Assembly: GCA_015066745.1 (NCBI GenBank)
Contig: SVNW01000002.1
Coordinates: 24,182 to 88,181 of the forward strand
Direction of reading: 5' to 3'
Length of the DNA stretch: 64,000 nucleotides
From: Ruminococcus sp.
GTDB taxonomy: Bacteria; Bacillota; Clostridia; Oscillospirales; Ruminococcaceae
In this document: positions 17,860 to 27,120 of the stretch, one piece after another
How the letters are laid out: every line of letters begins with the position of its first letter
How positions within the stretch are numbered: the stretch's first letter is position 1
Program-made: the position numbers and the translations under genes
Notes under the pieces: model-generated
The model's database searches: none
The model's input: only the letters and a program-made list of their open reading frames with translations
Told to the model about the DNA's origin: nothing

Positions 17860-18717
17860 CTAAAACCTTTCCATAGCAACCTCTTTCATAATTTTATCAT
17901 ATCTTAAAAGATTTGTATAAGGATCATCAAAAAGAATGGCTGATGCGTCTGCAAATGAGTTTACTTCTTCCATGATCTCACCGTTTTTAGATCTGAAAAA
18001 CAGATTTCTCATAAAGTTATTGTTATTAAGATCATGTACTTTTTTTACTTCGTCAAATATATTTATATCTGATTTTTTAAAAGGATTTTTTATATTTATA
18101 CCGCCGTAACCTGTACGGGAGTAATAAATATAATATCGCTCTGCCAAAGTATTTTTTAACTCATTGTCTGCATTTGTACTTATATCTATATATGCTTTAT
18201 CTACTACTCCGGGAGTGTTTTTCAGAAAAGCATGATAAACTGACGTATCTTTTCTCCACCCTTTTGAATAAATATATTTTTCTGCTATTTCTCTTGCTGT
18301 TTCAAGCGTGGTGATCTCTATACGTTCATCAAATGTCAGCGGAGTACTTATAAACGGAGTTTTACCGACGATACCATTTTCGTCAGGATCATTTCCGAGT
18401 AAAAATACCAACGAAAAACTCTGTTTTCCTGTTTTCCTTACTCCGAGATACAAGACATATTTTTCGTTGTCAAGAATATTGAAAAGGCATCTTCCGGTGT
18501 CTGCTTTTTTCTCATCTTTGTTTCTGATAAATTTCAGCAGATCAGACGGAGCGGAAAAGCTAAATCCTTTTTTAGATAAGGTCGGCCTGTTTTCAAGAGA
18601 TTCTTCTGTAACGTCCTCACATCTGAGCAATGTATTACAGACAGGGCAATTACTTCCTGTATTTAACTTCTTCGTATAGGGTCTTCCGGAACATTTTTCG
18701 CAATAATATACTTCCAC
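17860..18717 (-). CDS. Zinc-ribbon protein, last gene of the chaperone/AAA+/GTPase operon
   Basis: 285 aa, function unknown. The start is set at GTG 18717 (AGGTGG upstream) because the product then begins MEVYYCEKC, aligning residue for residue with the paralogous N-terminus MEIFYCPAC of the second gene of this operon (30317-31318). Cysteines at 6, 9, 24 and 27 form a rubredoxin-like zinc ribbon. The central region (about 45-250) is mixed alpha/beta and unrecognised. The C-terminus ends in a tail, LFDDPYTNLLRYDKIMKEV, also seen in the gene just upstream. No membrane segment. The gene follows the previous stop codon by one base, so the two are probably translated together. Confidence 0.8.
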   Translation of the reverse strand: MEVYYCEKCSGRPYTKKLNTGSNCPVCNTLLRCEDVTEESLENRPTLSKKGFSFSAPSDLLKFIRNKDEKKADTGRCLFNILDNEKYVLYLGVRKTGKQSFSLVFLLGNDPDENGIVGKTPFISTPLTFDERIEITTLETAREIAEKYIYSKGWRKDTSVYHAFLKNTPGVVDKAYIDISTNADNELKNTLAERYYIYYSRTGYGGINIKNPFKKSDINIFDEVKKVHDLNNNNFMRNLFFRSKNGEIMEEVNSFADASAILFDDPYTNLLRYDKIMKEVAMERF

Positions 18718-18718
18718 T

Positions 18719-19519
18719 TTATCCACCTGCCTGTTTCATGAGTTTATCAAATCTGAGCAGATGTGATTCGGGATCATCATAAAGAGCGTACAGGTCTGAG
18801 ATCTCAAGAACAGGTACACTTCCCTCTTCGTAACGGAGAAATGTTTCTTCTATAAAATCAGGTTCTTTTTCTTTTTTGGCTTTCAGCTTCTGAAAAAATC
18901 CTTTCTTTCCGCTTTTCTTGCTCACATATTCAATTCCTGCACTCACAACAGAACGTGGCATTACAACTTCTTCGTTATATGGTATGCATTTTTTCTGTTC
19001 CTTCTTTTTACTTCCCGAATTATATGCATAATAATCCGCAAGAGGAAAATCTACAGTTCCCTTTTCTACACCGAAAAAAGAATGTGAATACTTTCCTGTA
19101 ATAAATGATTTAGGCGTTCTAAGTCCGCTGTATTTGCTTTCAATAGGTCTTACAGCTTCCTCAATTCTGTCGTCATCGATAACTACAGAAGCCATGTCAA
19201 GTTCATTTATTTTTTCGATCTGATCAAATGAAACGGTCTTTAAATATTTTATTATCTTAAAAAGATTTAACCACGAATACATAACCATTCCCTCGGAAAA
19301 CATCATTCCTGTAAGGGTACGATCAGGAGTTATCTTAAAAAGCAGTGAACTGTTTTCAAGACATATATAATAGAGAAGTTCTTCGTTTACATCTTTTGAA
19401 ATATAATTTGAGAAAAAGTGCATAACCACTTCTTTTTCTTTTAAAATTTCATCAGGTATATAATAATAAGTTTTTCTTATACCTTCCGATCTTGCACCTA
19501 TAGGACAAAATTTCAACAT
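18719..19519 (-). CDS. Unknown operon protein sharing a C-terminal tail with its downstream neighbour
   Basis: 266 aa from ATG 19519; the ribosome binding site GAGGTGAG overlaps the stop codon of the upstream gene, a sign of translational coupling. The N-terminal half is mixed alpha/beta and distantly resembles the upstream 329-aa protein (a FSEG core followed by a hydrophobic helix with LFKIIKYL). A Lys-rich basic stretch lies near 205-220 (KKSGKKGFFQKLKAKKEKE). The end, YDDPESHLLRFDKLMKQA, matches the tail of the next gene. No known domain recognised; a partner of the GTPase or AAA+ protein is inferred from position only. Confidence 0.75.
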   Translation of the reverse strand: MLKFCPIGARSEGIRKTYYYIPDEILKEKEVVMHFFSNYISKDVNEELLYYICLENSSLLFKITPDRTLTGMMFSEGMVMYSWLNLFKIIKYLKTVSFDQIEKINELDMASVVIDDDRIEEAVRPIESKYSGLRTPKSFITGKYSHSFFGVEKGTVDFPLADYYAYNSGSKKKEQKKCIPYNEEVVMPRSVVSAGIEYVSKKSGKKGFFQKLKAKKEKEPDFIEETFLRYEEGSVPVLEISDLYALYDDPESHLLRFDKLMKQAGG

Positions 19520-19524
19520 ATAAC

Positions 19525-20514
19525 TCACCTCTTTTCAAATACATATGGTTCTTTTTGTGATTTTTCATATCCTGATTCGGAAATGGATTCACTTAATGTT
19601 TCATACATTCTTACAAGCTCATAAAAACTTACTTCGGAACCTCCGCTCTCCTGCTCATAACTTACAAAAGGAACTGCTGTAAGAGTCTTTTCCTGCTTTG
19701 GTTCCCGTGCTACAACCATACGATATCTCAGCTTTCCCTGTTCAGACTTTTTAAGCTCAACAAAAGTATAGTATTTCTTGGCTTCGGTATTGATCTTCGC
19801 AGGAACAAAGCTTTTTCTCCAGTCTTCGTTTTCAGGAACGGTACTGCATTTGTTTCTTGTAAAATACATTTCAAAAGGAGGCAACTGAGGATCAGCCTCA
19901 TAGTTATACAGCTCCTTATCATCAGTACCAAGAACAAAACTAAACGGAACGGCTTTCTGTGACGCAGAACACATAAAATTCTGAAACTGATTCAAAATTC
20001 CTTTGATACTCATAACATAATTTTCATCTTTTGAAAGCTCAAGTCTTATCATCGGATTAAGTTTTTCAGGCACGTCAATTTCTGTAGTCATTGTAACAGG
20101 TTTCGGTTCATTTTCTATTCGTGCTATATACTCATCATAAATTTTTTCTTCGCTCATTATCATATATTCAAGCAGATCGGGTATCCTGTACCAGAAATCA
20201 ATCAGATCTTCGGCTTTGCATAAAAATCCTTCTGTCGAAAAAATCGCTCTTCCGAATTCATCTTCGCCTACTATATGACAAAATCTGCACAACATACATA
20301 TATTATTAGTTTTAAAGAACATAAAACTATCAGCTGTACTGTTAAGTATGTCACATTTGCTTTCGGGCAAAATATCTCTTACCTTAAACACATGACTTAT
20401 TATCTTACGGTAATCATTATACGCCTCAGACTGATTGCTAAGCCAGGAAGGTATATACATATCGATATAATCATGTGTTTTGGTTCTGCTATATAAAAAT
20501 ACATCAGGTTTCAT
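19525..20514 (-). CDS. Unknown operon protein following the GTPase
   Basis: 329 aa from ATG 20514 (AGGTGAG upstream; a GTG two codons earlier is possible). Soluble, no signal or membrane segment. A Cys-rich segment (NNICMLCRFCHI) is followed by GEDEFGRAIFSTEGF and a hydrophobic helix; this part is distantly similar to the protein encoded just downstream. The position beside the GTPase recalls GTPase-associated (GAP1-type) proteins of bacterial conflict systems, but I cannot confirm homology. The C-terminus (FYELVRMYETLSES) loosely parallels the start of the tail region of the two following proteins. Confidence 0.75.
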   Translation of the reverse strand: MKPDVFLYSRTKTHDYIDMYIPSWLSNQSEAYNDYRKIISHVFKVRDILPESKCDILNSTADSFMFFKTNNICMLCRFCHIVGEDEFGRAIFSTEGFLCKAEDLIDFWYRIPDLLEYMIMSEEKIYDEYIARIENEPKPVTMTTEIDVPEKLNPMIRLELSKDENYVMSIKGILNQFQNFMCSASQKAVPFSFVLGTDDKELYNYEADPQLPPFEMYFTRNKCSTVPENEDWRKSFVPAKINTEAKKYYTFVELKKSEQGKLRYRMVVAREPKQEKTLTAVPFVSYEQESGGSEVSFYELVRMYETLSESISESGYEKSQKEPYVFEKR

Positions 20515-20533
20515 AACCACTCACCTATCTTTC

Positions 20534-21562
20534 CTAAACATTAACAACTGCTACGCCACCGATATCTCTTTTCTTTTCCCAGATAAGATTATCGGCAACA
20601 CGCAATGAATTGTATGGAATTTTTATATATTTCAGAATTGTATCTGTTTCTTCCTTTTGTGATTTTAATATTTTCATTTTATTTTTAAATTCTTTTGACA
20701 TTCGTGTAAGTACAGACGCTTTTTCCATTTCGCTTACTTTTATACATATGTCTGTTACTTCTTCACTTACAGTTGTGTATATGCTGTAAAACAGTACGGA
20801 ATCTATTCCATATGGTATTATTTCAGCTTCAGGACTGATTTTGTTTGTCTGAGGATCAACTGCATTTCTGCCGACCGCCGATGTTCTGATTATACCGATA
20901 TTCCATTCGTTTCTTTCGATTATACGGACTGCCGGTTCAAAAGCGTGAAGAAGTCTGTCAATAAGAACTTCATTATCACACAAAACTTCAGGCGAATCAT
21001 CTTTTGTAAGAACAAAAAGTACTGTTACCTTTTTATTTACAAATCTGTTGGTATTGAAAAATGTATTTATATCATCATTTCCGAGTGCGGAATTAAACTG
21101 GCCTGCAGTAGAACTGCGACTTAGTCTGACCGCATCTGCGAATATAAGTATAACATTGCTTCTCAATAATTCATCTCTTACATCTTTGACATTTTCATCG
21201 GATCTCTCATTTACGAGTTCTTCGATAAAACCACCCTTGTAATCTATAAAACTTACCGTACAGAGCGGTTCTGATACATTATAACTGTCATCATGAATAT
21301 TCAGCATATATTTTTTTGTATTTTCCGTACTTACAGATGAAAAACTTCTGTTATTTCTTATAGAAAATCTTCGTATATCCCCTATGTTTGTTTCTTCTGT
21401 ATTTCCGGCATAATACGGCAATATCTTGAACAAATGCTGTTTGTTCTGTGTTTTATCGTATACTTCAACATTTCCTGAAATAAATGTATCGCAAATTCCC
21501 GAAAGAAATGCTGTTTTTCCTGAACCGCTTATACCAAGCATAGAAATCTTTATATCATTCAT
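20534..21562 (-). CDS. Small TRAFAC-type GTPase-like protein
   Basis: 342 aa. Motifs in order: P-loop GISGSGKT (10-17), a G3-like FIDYKGG (DxxG) about residue 105, G4-like VLTKDD (TKxD) about 185, and TSAVG as a G5 candidate. Together they support a GTPase rather than a generic ATPase. The last 80 residues are helical. Such GTPases usually act as switches controlling partners encoded beside them; here these would be the tandem AAA+ protein upstream and the two unknown proteins downstream. The start has AGGGGTG upstream; the gap to the AAA+ gene is 15 bases. Specific function unknown. Confidence 0.82.
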   Translation of the reverse strand: MNDIKISMLGISGSGKTAFLSGICDTFISGNVEVYDKTQNKQHLFKILPYYAGNTEETNIGDIRRFSIRNNRSFSSVSTENTKKYMLNIHDDSYNVSEPLCTVSFIDYKGGFIEELVNERSDENVKDVRDELLRSNVILIFADAVRLSRSSTAGQFNSALGNDDINTFFNTNRFVNKKVTVLFVLTKDDSPEVLCDNEVLIDRLLHAFEPAVRIIERNEWNIGIIRTSAVGRNAVDPQTNKISPEAEIIPYGIDSVLFYSIYTTVSEEVTDICIKVSEMEKASVLTRMSKEFKNKMKILKSQKEETDTILKYIKIPYNSLRVADNLIWEKKRDIGGVAVVNV

Positions 21563-21577
21563 TTCAATTCACACCCC

Positions 21578-24250
21578 TTATAAATACTCCGGAACATCGT
21601 CCCCTATAAAACAATATTTTTCTTTTGGAGAAATATTTTTCATATTTCTGATCCTTGGATATCTGTTTTTTCTCATCATTGAAAGAAATCTTTCAACCGC
21701 TCTCGCATTTCCGGTCTTGTCATCTCTGTTCTGATATAGATTTTCCATATACTCACGTACTTTGCACAAGGCTTCTTCAGTATAGTAGTCCTTTGAATCC
21801 CTGCACATCTTTTTAAATATTTCTGTAAGCTGACAAGGTGTATAATCTTCAAAGTCATATCTTGTACATCTCGAAAGTATACCTGCATTTGCAGATATAA
21901 AAGATTCATATTCTGTTTTATAAACTATAAATACAACATTAAAATCTTTTCTCTGCTCAACCATTCTGTTCATCATCGCATTAAGTGCTGCATGACCATA
22001 ATTTTTGTCTTTTGATAGCTGGTAAGCTTCTTCTATGATAAGAACTGTATTGTTCTGTATTGCAAGATCAATTTTTTCATTTATTATTTTCTGCGAATCA
22101 CCCACATGAGTTCCGATAATGCCTGACGCATCAACTATTATCGGTTTTTTTCCGCCCATTATACCCGTAGCATAGTACAACTGTGCCACAAGTGAGGCAG
22201 CTGTTGATTTTCCGGTTCCGGGATTTCCTACCCATATCATATGTTCAGGTCCGGGATATTCTATTCCTTTGTCCATGCATTCGTCATACAGATTGCACTG
22301 GTCGTCAAACATTTTCTCCAGAAATTCCATACCGATATAGTTTCTGAGTTCTGCATATGCTTCATCTCTTGTAGATGCTCCGAACCCTTCAAAAAGATTT
22401 TGCGAACTGTCAAAATCTTCTTTTATTATTACAGCCTGCGACTCTCCTGATCTCATACGTGCATTGCTTATGACCGTTTTGGAAAGCGTCACTATATCTC
22501 TTGCATTTCCAAAAGTCTTTCTGTCACGTTCCTTGTAAAGATTTACAAAGTAACAGCCAAGCTTGCTGTCAACTTCATTGTCAAAATACATTTTTTCTTT
22601 ATTCACGCATTCTCTGAATATTTTTTCAAGAACTTCAGGTTTATAATCATCAATATTTATGACATTTCTCATATCAAATCTTGACGGCAGACCTTCATTC
22701 ATATTGAAAAACTCACTCATACGTGAACGATATCCTGCTATAACAACGCAAAAATGATAACGTGGATTTGTCATGGCTGCAACAAGCGTATTTATAACTT
22801 CAGCGCAGTAGTTTTCACCCGAACTGTTTGAGTCACCTGAATTTATCAGTGAGTAGACTTCATCTATAAACAGAACACCTTCCTGGGCACGTTCAATGGC
22901 ATTTACGGTATTTATAGCCGAAGAACCGACATACTGACCAACAAGCGTATCTCTTGAAGCAAATACCGTATGCCCTGATTTTAATATTTTATGTTTATAC
23001 AATATACGTCCTATAAGCTTTGCAATCTCAGTTTTTCCAACACCGGGATTTCCCTGTATCACAAAATTCGGTACTTTAAACTGACCGCTTTTTGAAATGA
23101 TATTTTCAAATCTTTCAGACGAATATATATTATCATTTTTCTCCTGTACAGTTTCAGTATTGTACTTTAAAAAGTTTTCAAACTCATTTATATTTCTTAA
23201 GATCACATCATAGGCGCTTTTCCAGCCACTGTCCTTACGACTCTCCAGAAGTTTCCATGGATCTTCCAGTGAATACTTTATACCTTTTTGTGAATATATT
23301 TTTCTGAGTATTTCAGAACTGAAAACTATACTGTCTTCTTCGCAATCAAGCATATAGATCTCTATACGCTCACGAAAAGTATTAAGTCCGCTTTCTGACT
23401 GTGTACAGAAAAACAGCATCGTACTTACTATATCATCTATAACTTCCGATTTCCATTCAAAAGACAGTCTTTTGGTTGTTTCACCTCTTTTACAGCCAAC
23501 TATTGCCCAGTAAAAGAGAAGATTTCGCATCTCGTCACACCCCGGCTGTTTAACTACCAGACAAGTGTCAGAGTTAAACGATCTCTCACCGTCATTATCC
23601 TCTGATATAAAAAGCGACGACATTGAAAGCTCACTGTTTGATGTCAGCATCTGCTGTATTTCTTTAGTTCCAAGTCCTTTTGAAAGGAAAATACAAATGT
23701 TTCTGTTCTCACCTGTCATAGACTTCCAGTTTTCAAAAAGACGATTGTAGTTACGACGGCTTACACTGTCTGTCCTGTTTATGAAATCATCAAGGCTGGT
23801 AAAAATAATAGCTGTCCTTTTTTTGCGATACTTCATAAGTGCTTCTGCTTTATGTATAAAATCAGCATCACTTTCCATCGGATAACGCATTTTCGGATTT
23901 TCTGCTTTTGATTCTTTTTTCTTTATGCTATCATTTTTCTTTTCTTTTACTCCAAAAACATTAAACAGATCATCTTCTGTTTCATCATCATTATCTTCTT
24001 TTTTTGCACTTTCATCTTTACTTTGCAGACAAAGAGAATAGTTTAATGCACTTTCCCTGTCATGAAAATAAAGCCCCATACCGCTTCCTGAATAAAAAAC
24101 AACACATTCATACCCTATTTGCCTGAGATATCCGCATAAATAATGCTCAAAACTTACTATCTGCAGATCAGGAGTACAGAACGAATCTGTTATATTTCCT
24201 GATATACAGAATATTCGGTGCGAAGAATATTCAAAAATAGACTTATTCAA
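21578..24250 (-). CDS. Tandem AAA+ ATPase, CbxX/CfxQ-SpoVK type
   Basis: 890 aa. The N-terminal region (about 1-370) looks like a degenerate AAA-type domain (starts HRIFCISGNITDSF, has TAIIFTSLDDF but no Walker A) with a charged insert near 100. AAA+ domain 1: Walker A GNPGVGKT (near 400), Walker B VLFIDEVY, arginine-finger region GLPSRFD. AAA+ domain 2: Walker A GNPGTGKS (near 675), a modified Walker B VLIIEEAY (Asp replaced by Glu), LSRC. CbxX-class ATPases form hexamers that remodel or unlock protein assemblies (Rubisco activase, SpoVK, EccA). Translation appears to start at a TTG (24250) with GAGGTGAT upstream. Likely the motor of this operon. Confidence 0.88.
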   Translation of the reverse strand: MNKSIFEYSSHRIFCISGNITDSFCTPDLQIVSFEHYLCGYLRQIGYECVVFYSGSGMGLYFHDRESALNYSLCLQSKDESAKKEDNDDETEDDLFNVFGVKEKKNDSIKKKESKAENPKMRYPMESDADFIHKAEALMKYRKKRTAIIFTSLDDFINRTDSVSRRNYNRLFENWKSMTGENRNICIFLSKGLGTKEIQQMLTSNSELSMSSLFISEDNDGERSFNSDTCLVVKQPGCDEMRNLLFYWAIVGCKRGETTKRLSFEWKSEVIDDIVSTMLFFCTQSESGLNTFRERIEIYMLDCEEDSIVFSSEILRKIYSQKGIKYSLEDPWKLLESRKDSGWKSAYDVILRNINEFENFLKYNTETVQEKNDNIYSSERFENIISKSGQFKVPNFVIQGNPGVGKTEIAKLIGRILYKHKILKSGHTVFASRDTLVGQYVGSSAINTVNAIERAQEGVLFIDEVYSLINSGDSNSSGENYCAEVINTLVAAMTNPRYHFCVVIAGYRSRMSEFFNMNEGLPSRFDMRNVINIDDYKPEVLEKIFRECVNKEKMYFDNEVDSKLGCYFVNLYKERDRKTFGNARDIVTLSKTVISNARMRSGESQAVIIKEDFDSSQNLFEGFGASTRDEAYAELRNYIGMEFLEKMFDDQCNLYDECMDKGIEYPGPEHMIWVGNPGTGKSTAASLVAQLYYATGIMGGKKPIIVDASGIIGTHVGDSQKIINEKIDLAIQNNTVLIIEEAYQLSKDKNYGHAALNAMMNRMVEQRKDFNVVFIVYKTEYESFISANAGILSRCTRYDFEDYTPCQLTEIFKKMCRDSKDYYTEEALCKVREYMENLYQNRDDKTGNARAVERFLSMMRKNRYPRIRNMKNISPKEKYCFIGDDVPEYL

Positions 24251-24256
24251 AAGATA

Positions 24257-25678
24257 TCACCTCTGTCTGCGAACTATTTTCTGCGGATTTGATATGCGTT
24301 CCTTTTTTTCAATTGTTGATGCATTTTTATTTCTTGTATCTTCACGGCATTTTATATTGACCGATTCAATTTCTCTGCAACTTGTTTTCAGTCTTTCTAT
24401 TATATCTTTTCTGTATTGTTCACGACTTTCCTCTGAACACTCTACATCGTTATTTTCAATTATTATCTGTGTTTTTATTTCATCTTCATCATCAGTATAC
24501 GGTATCATCGAGATAACAAGTTCTTCTCCTGTCAGAGCACACTTGTATGTTCGCTCACTGGCTTTTACAGGATCTCCGTCAGTATAAAGCGTTTTTTTGA
24601 GTTCAAACCCTTTTCCTGTAAGCGTGTTATAGATATTTCTCTCTGCTTTCATACGATTAAGACTATATGTCATAAGATAAAAAGCATCTGATACCGACTC
24701 TATAAATTCATGACGAAGATTACTTATTTCTGCTATCATTTCTTTAAGTTCGGATACAGAAATATCTCTGTCTGTATAACTTTCTATCTCTGATATCCTG
24801 TCCATGATAGTTTTATCATTACCCTCCATAAAATCGGTAAGATCAAGCGTAACTGTTTTTTCCTCTTCTTCCCTGTATTCAACTTCTTTTATAAAGTCAG
24901 CGTATTCTCTGACTTCTGCTATCATAAAAGCTATACTGCTTTTATAGTATATTTTTTCTTTTTCTTCAGCGTCAGAACGATAATGTTCCATATATATTTC
25001 TGTTATAGCCGACGTAGCAAGACTTATTGCCGACTGATAACTCTCTATTAAAATGTCATTCTGAGCCTGCCTGATATATTTGTCTGCTGTATCAGTCCCA
25101 AGCTGTTGCGAAAGTCTGAGTGCATCACCAATCAATTCTTCTGCTCTGCTTTTGGCCAGGAGAGCTTTTGCTTTTTCGTCCTGCTGTATTTTTTCTGACT
25201 GACGCAATACAGTTTCTCGCAAAGAAGATAATCTTGTTATCATATCAGAATTACTTCTGTTGATCATATCATGATAACTTTTTTGAAAATCGGCATTCAT
25301 TTTTTCTATTTTGGCAAGAGTAGACTTTTCTGATTCTCTTAAAAAATTTTTAAAAGAATCAGTTGTACTGTTTTTTATGAAATCAACGGATTGGCTATGG
25401 AGTTCTTTAAGACTTTCTGTCAACTCTGATATACTGTTATCAAATTTTTCAGTTTGTGTATAAATATTATCTCTCACCGATTTGTTGAGAGCGTCTATTT
25501 CTTTGCTAAGTCCGTCTATTTTTTTCTGTTCCTGTTTTTTATTATAGTTATGAATCGCTATAGCCCCTGCAAATACGCATCTGCCTGCTGCTTTAGCCAT
25601 GTTTTCTGCAACATTTGAAGCTGCTATCATCATCATAGCAGGCGTAAAAAAAATAGATCCTGTACTTATTCCGCTCAT
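24257..25678 (-). CDS. Coiled-coil protein with hydrophobic N-terminus
   Basis: 473 aa. Residues about 8-42 are hydrophobic and Ala/Met-rich (TPAMMMIAASNVAENMAKAA), perhaps membrane-associated. Residues about 48-200 form a long coiled coil. The rest is helical with acidic segments and a small C-terminal domain (EELVISMIPYTDDEDEIKTQ) that resembles the corresponding C-terminal region of the preceding gene (ISIFPVCPDKTVIINS). Start ATG overlaps the upstream stop by 4 bases (ATGA), indicating coupling. Function unknown; probable structural scaffold. Confidence 0.8.
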   Translation of the reverse strand: MSGISTGSIFFTPAMMMIAASNVAENMAKAAGRCVFAGAIAIHNYNKKQEQKKIDGLSKEIDALNKSVRDNIYTQTEKFDNSISELTESLKELHSQSVDFIKNSTTDSFKNFLRESEKSTLAKIEKMNADFQKSYHDMINRSNSDMITRLSSLRETVLRQSEKIQQDEKAKALLAKSRAEELIGDALRLSQQLGTDTADKYIRQAQNDILIESYQSAISLATSAITEIYMEHYRSDAEEKEKIYYKSSIAFMIAEVREYADFIKEVEYREEEEKTVTLDLTDFMEGNDKTIMDRISEIESYTDRDISVSELKEMIAEISNLRHEFIESVSDAFYLMTYSLNRMKAERNIYNTLTGKGFELKKTLYTDGDPVKASERTYKCALTGEELVISMIPYTDDEDEIKTQIIIENNDVECSEESREQYRKDIIERLKTSCREIESVNIKCREDTRNKNASTIEKKERISNPQKIVRRQR

Positions 25679-27105
25679 CTCAACATTCTCCTTTTTGCCG
25701 ATATTTCTTTTATGCGTTTTTCTATTGCTGTGTCTTTTATACTTTGCAATGCTTTTTCTATATTATCAAAACTTCTGTTGCTTTCAATAACGACTCCGAC
25801 TCCATGCGATGCGCTCTTTATCTGAGCAACCAGATTTTCTGCAGTTGCCATAAGATTTTCAGCAGTTCCGTTCCCTGTGTATTCAACATAGATCCCTATT
25901 GAATTTATAATGACAGTTTTATCAGGACAGACAGGAAATATGGATATGCTTATGTTTTTTCCGGCTTCCCTTGCATAGATATTATATTCTTTTCGTATAT
26001 CACTGTCTTTAAAACCTTTTTTTATTATTTCACACCCTCTTGCATCTGCAAGTTCTCGCACGATATCAGAAGATATAACTACCGCGCGCATATATGAGGA
26101 AATAAAATTTGTATGAATGTACTGCATAAGACTGCACATTCTTTTATGAATTTCTGTTATACTGCGTATCATATCAGCCAGTTCTTCAAAACCGCAGATA
26201 TTTCCGTACTTTCGTTGATTTTTCAGAAAATCCACTATTTTTTCTTCACGGCTATCACCCTTGCATTTGCAAAGTCTCCCGGTAAATTCTTCGTATTTTT
26301 CTATCTGCAAAAGCAAATCACTGTACTCACCGCCACACCAGAAATCAAATGTATCACTTGCTTTTTCAGATTTAAAAAACAGTTCTTTTTCAAAAAAATC
26401 ACTCTGTATTATTCTGAATTTTTCTGAATCAATAAATTCTTTTATCTGTATAACATATGATTCAAGCTGAAAAAAGTATCGTTTCCACTGCTCAAAACTC
26501 TTTTTTATTCTGTCCTCTATCGACGCTATCTGAAACTCCAGACTTGACGAATTTGCCATACACGCTTCATAAAATCCGAGTCTGAAATCAACTTTTGTCT
26601 GCTCCATCTGCATAAGCAACGCGTCAGCAGCATTTGGTTCAAAAAACTCGTGCGGATAACTTTTGGAAAACTCGCAAAATATATCATAAACTTTTTCCAT
26701 ACGTTCTTCTGCTTCCTGCCTCTTAAAGTTCTCCTTCTGAACAATGCGATGCTCTGTGTTGTGAAGCTCCTTAAATATTTCTTTTTCTATGCGATCCATC
26801 TCGATACGCATATCATCATTTTCTCTTTTTAGCTTTGCATAATCAGTGTTTATTTTCTCTACTTCAGTATTCAGATGCTTGTTCATCTGTTTAGTATAGC
26901 GTTCAAATTCCTTTTCGTACTCCAGATCAAGAGCTTCATTATGAGATATTATTTTTTCATGAATATCTGCACGCATTTCTTCAAGTTCTGTATTTATGGT
27001 ATTTTCATAATTTTTTCTTATAGATTCCATATTTTCAGAATTGTTTTTATACTGCATACGTAATCTTTCAAGTTTACGACTTAACAATACTGTCTGCGCA
27101 CTCAT
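25675..27105 (-). CDS. Coiled-coil protein
   Basis: 476 aa from ATG 27105 (AGGGGTG six bases upstream; a GTG three codons earlier is possible). Residues about 5-160 are an almost continuous coiled coil rich in Glu, Arg and Lys. The middle is helical. The C-terminal third (about 370-470) holds a small alpha/beta domain (REAGKNISISIFPVCPDKTV) similar in pattern to the end of the next gene. No membrane segment, no known enzyme motif. It is flanked by two other coiled-coil genes, suggesting a hetero-oligomeric filament or tether. Confidence 0.8.
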   Translation of the reverse strand: MSAQTVLLSRKLERLRMQYKNNSENMESIRKNYENTINTELEEMRADIHEKIISHNEALDLEYEKEFERYTKQMNKHLNTEVEKINTDYAKLKRENDDMRIEMDRIEKEIFKELHNTEHRIVQKENFKRQEAEERMEKVYDIFCEFSKSYPHEFFEPNAADALLMQMEQTKVDFRLGFYEACMANSSSLEFQIASIEDRIKKSFEQWKRYFFQLESYVIQIKEFIDSEKFRIIQSDFFEKELFFKSEKASDTFDFWCGGEYSDLLLQIEKYEEFTGRLCKCKGDSREEKIVDFLKNQRKYGNICGFEELADMIRSITEIHKRMCSLMQYIHTNFISSYMRAVVISSDIVRELADARGCEIIKKGFKDSDIRKEYNIYAREAGKNISISIFPVCPDKTVIINSIGIYVEYTGNGTAENLMATAENLVAQIKSASHGVGVVIESNRSFDNIEKALQSIKDTAIEKRIKEISAKRRMLR

Positions 27106-27120
27106 AATTTTCACCCCTGT

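Noticed and set aside
21578-24250. EccA of a type VII secretion system
   Set aside because: CbxX homology is shared, but no EsxA/WXG100, EccC or EssB-like gene is in the operon.
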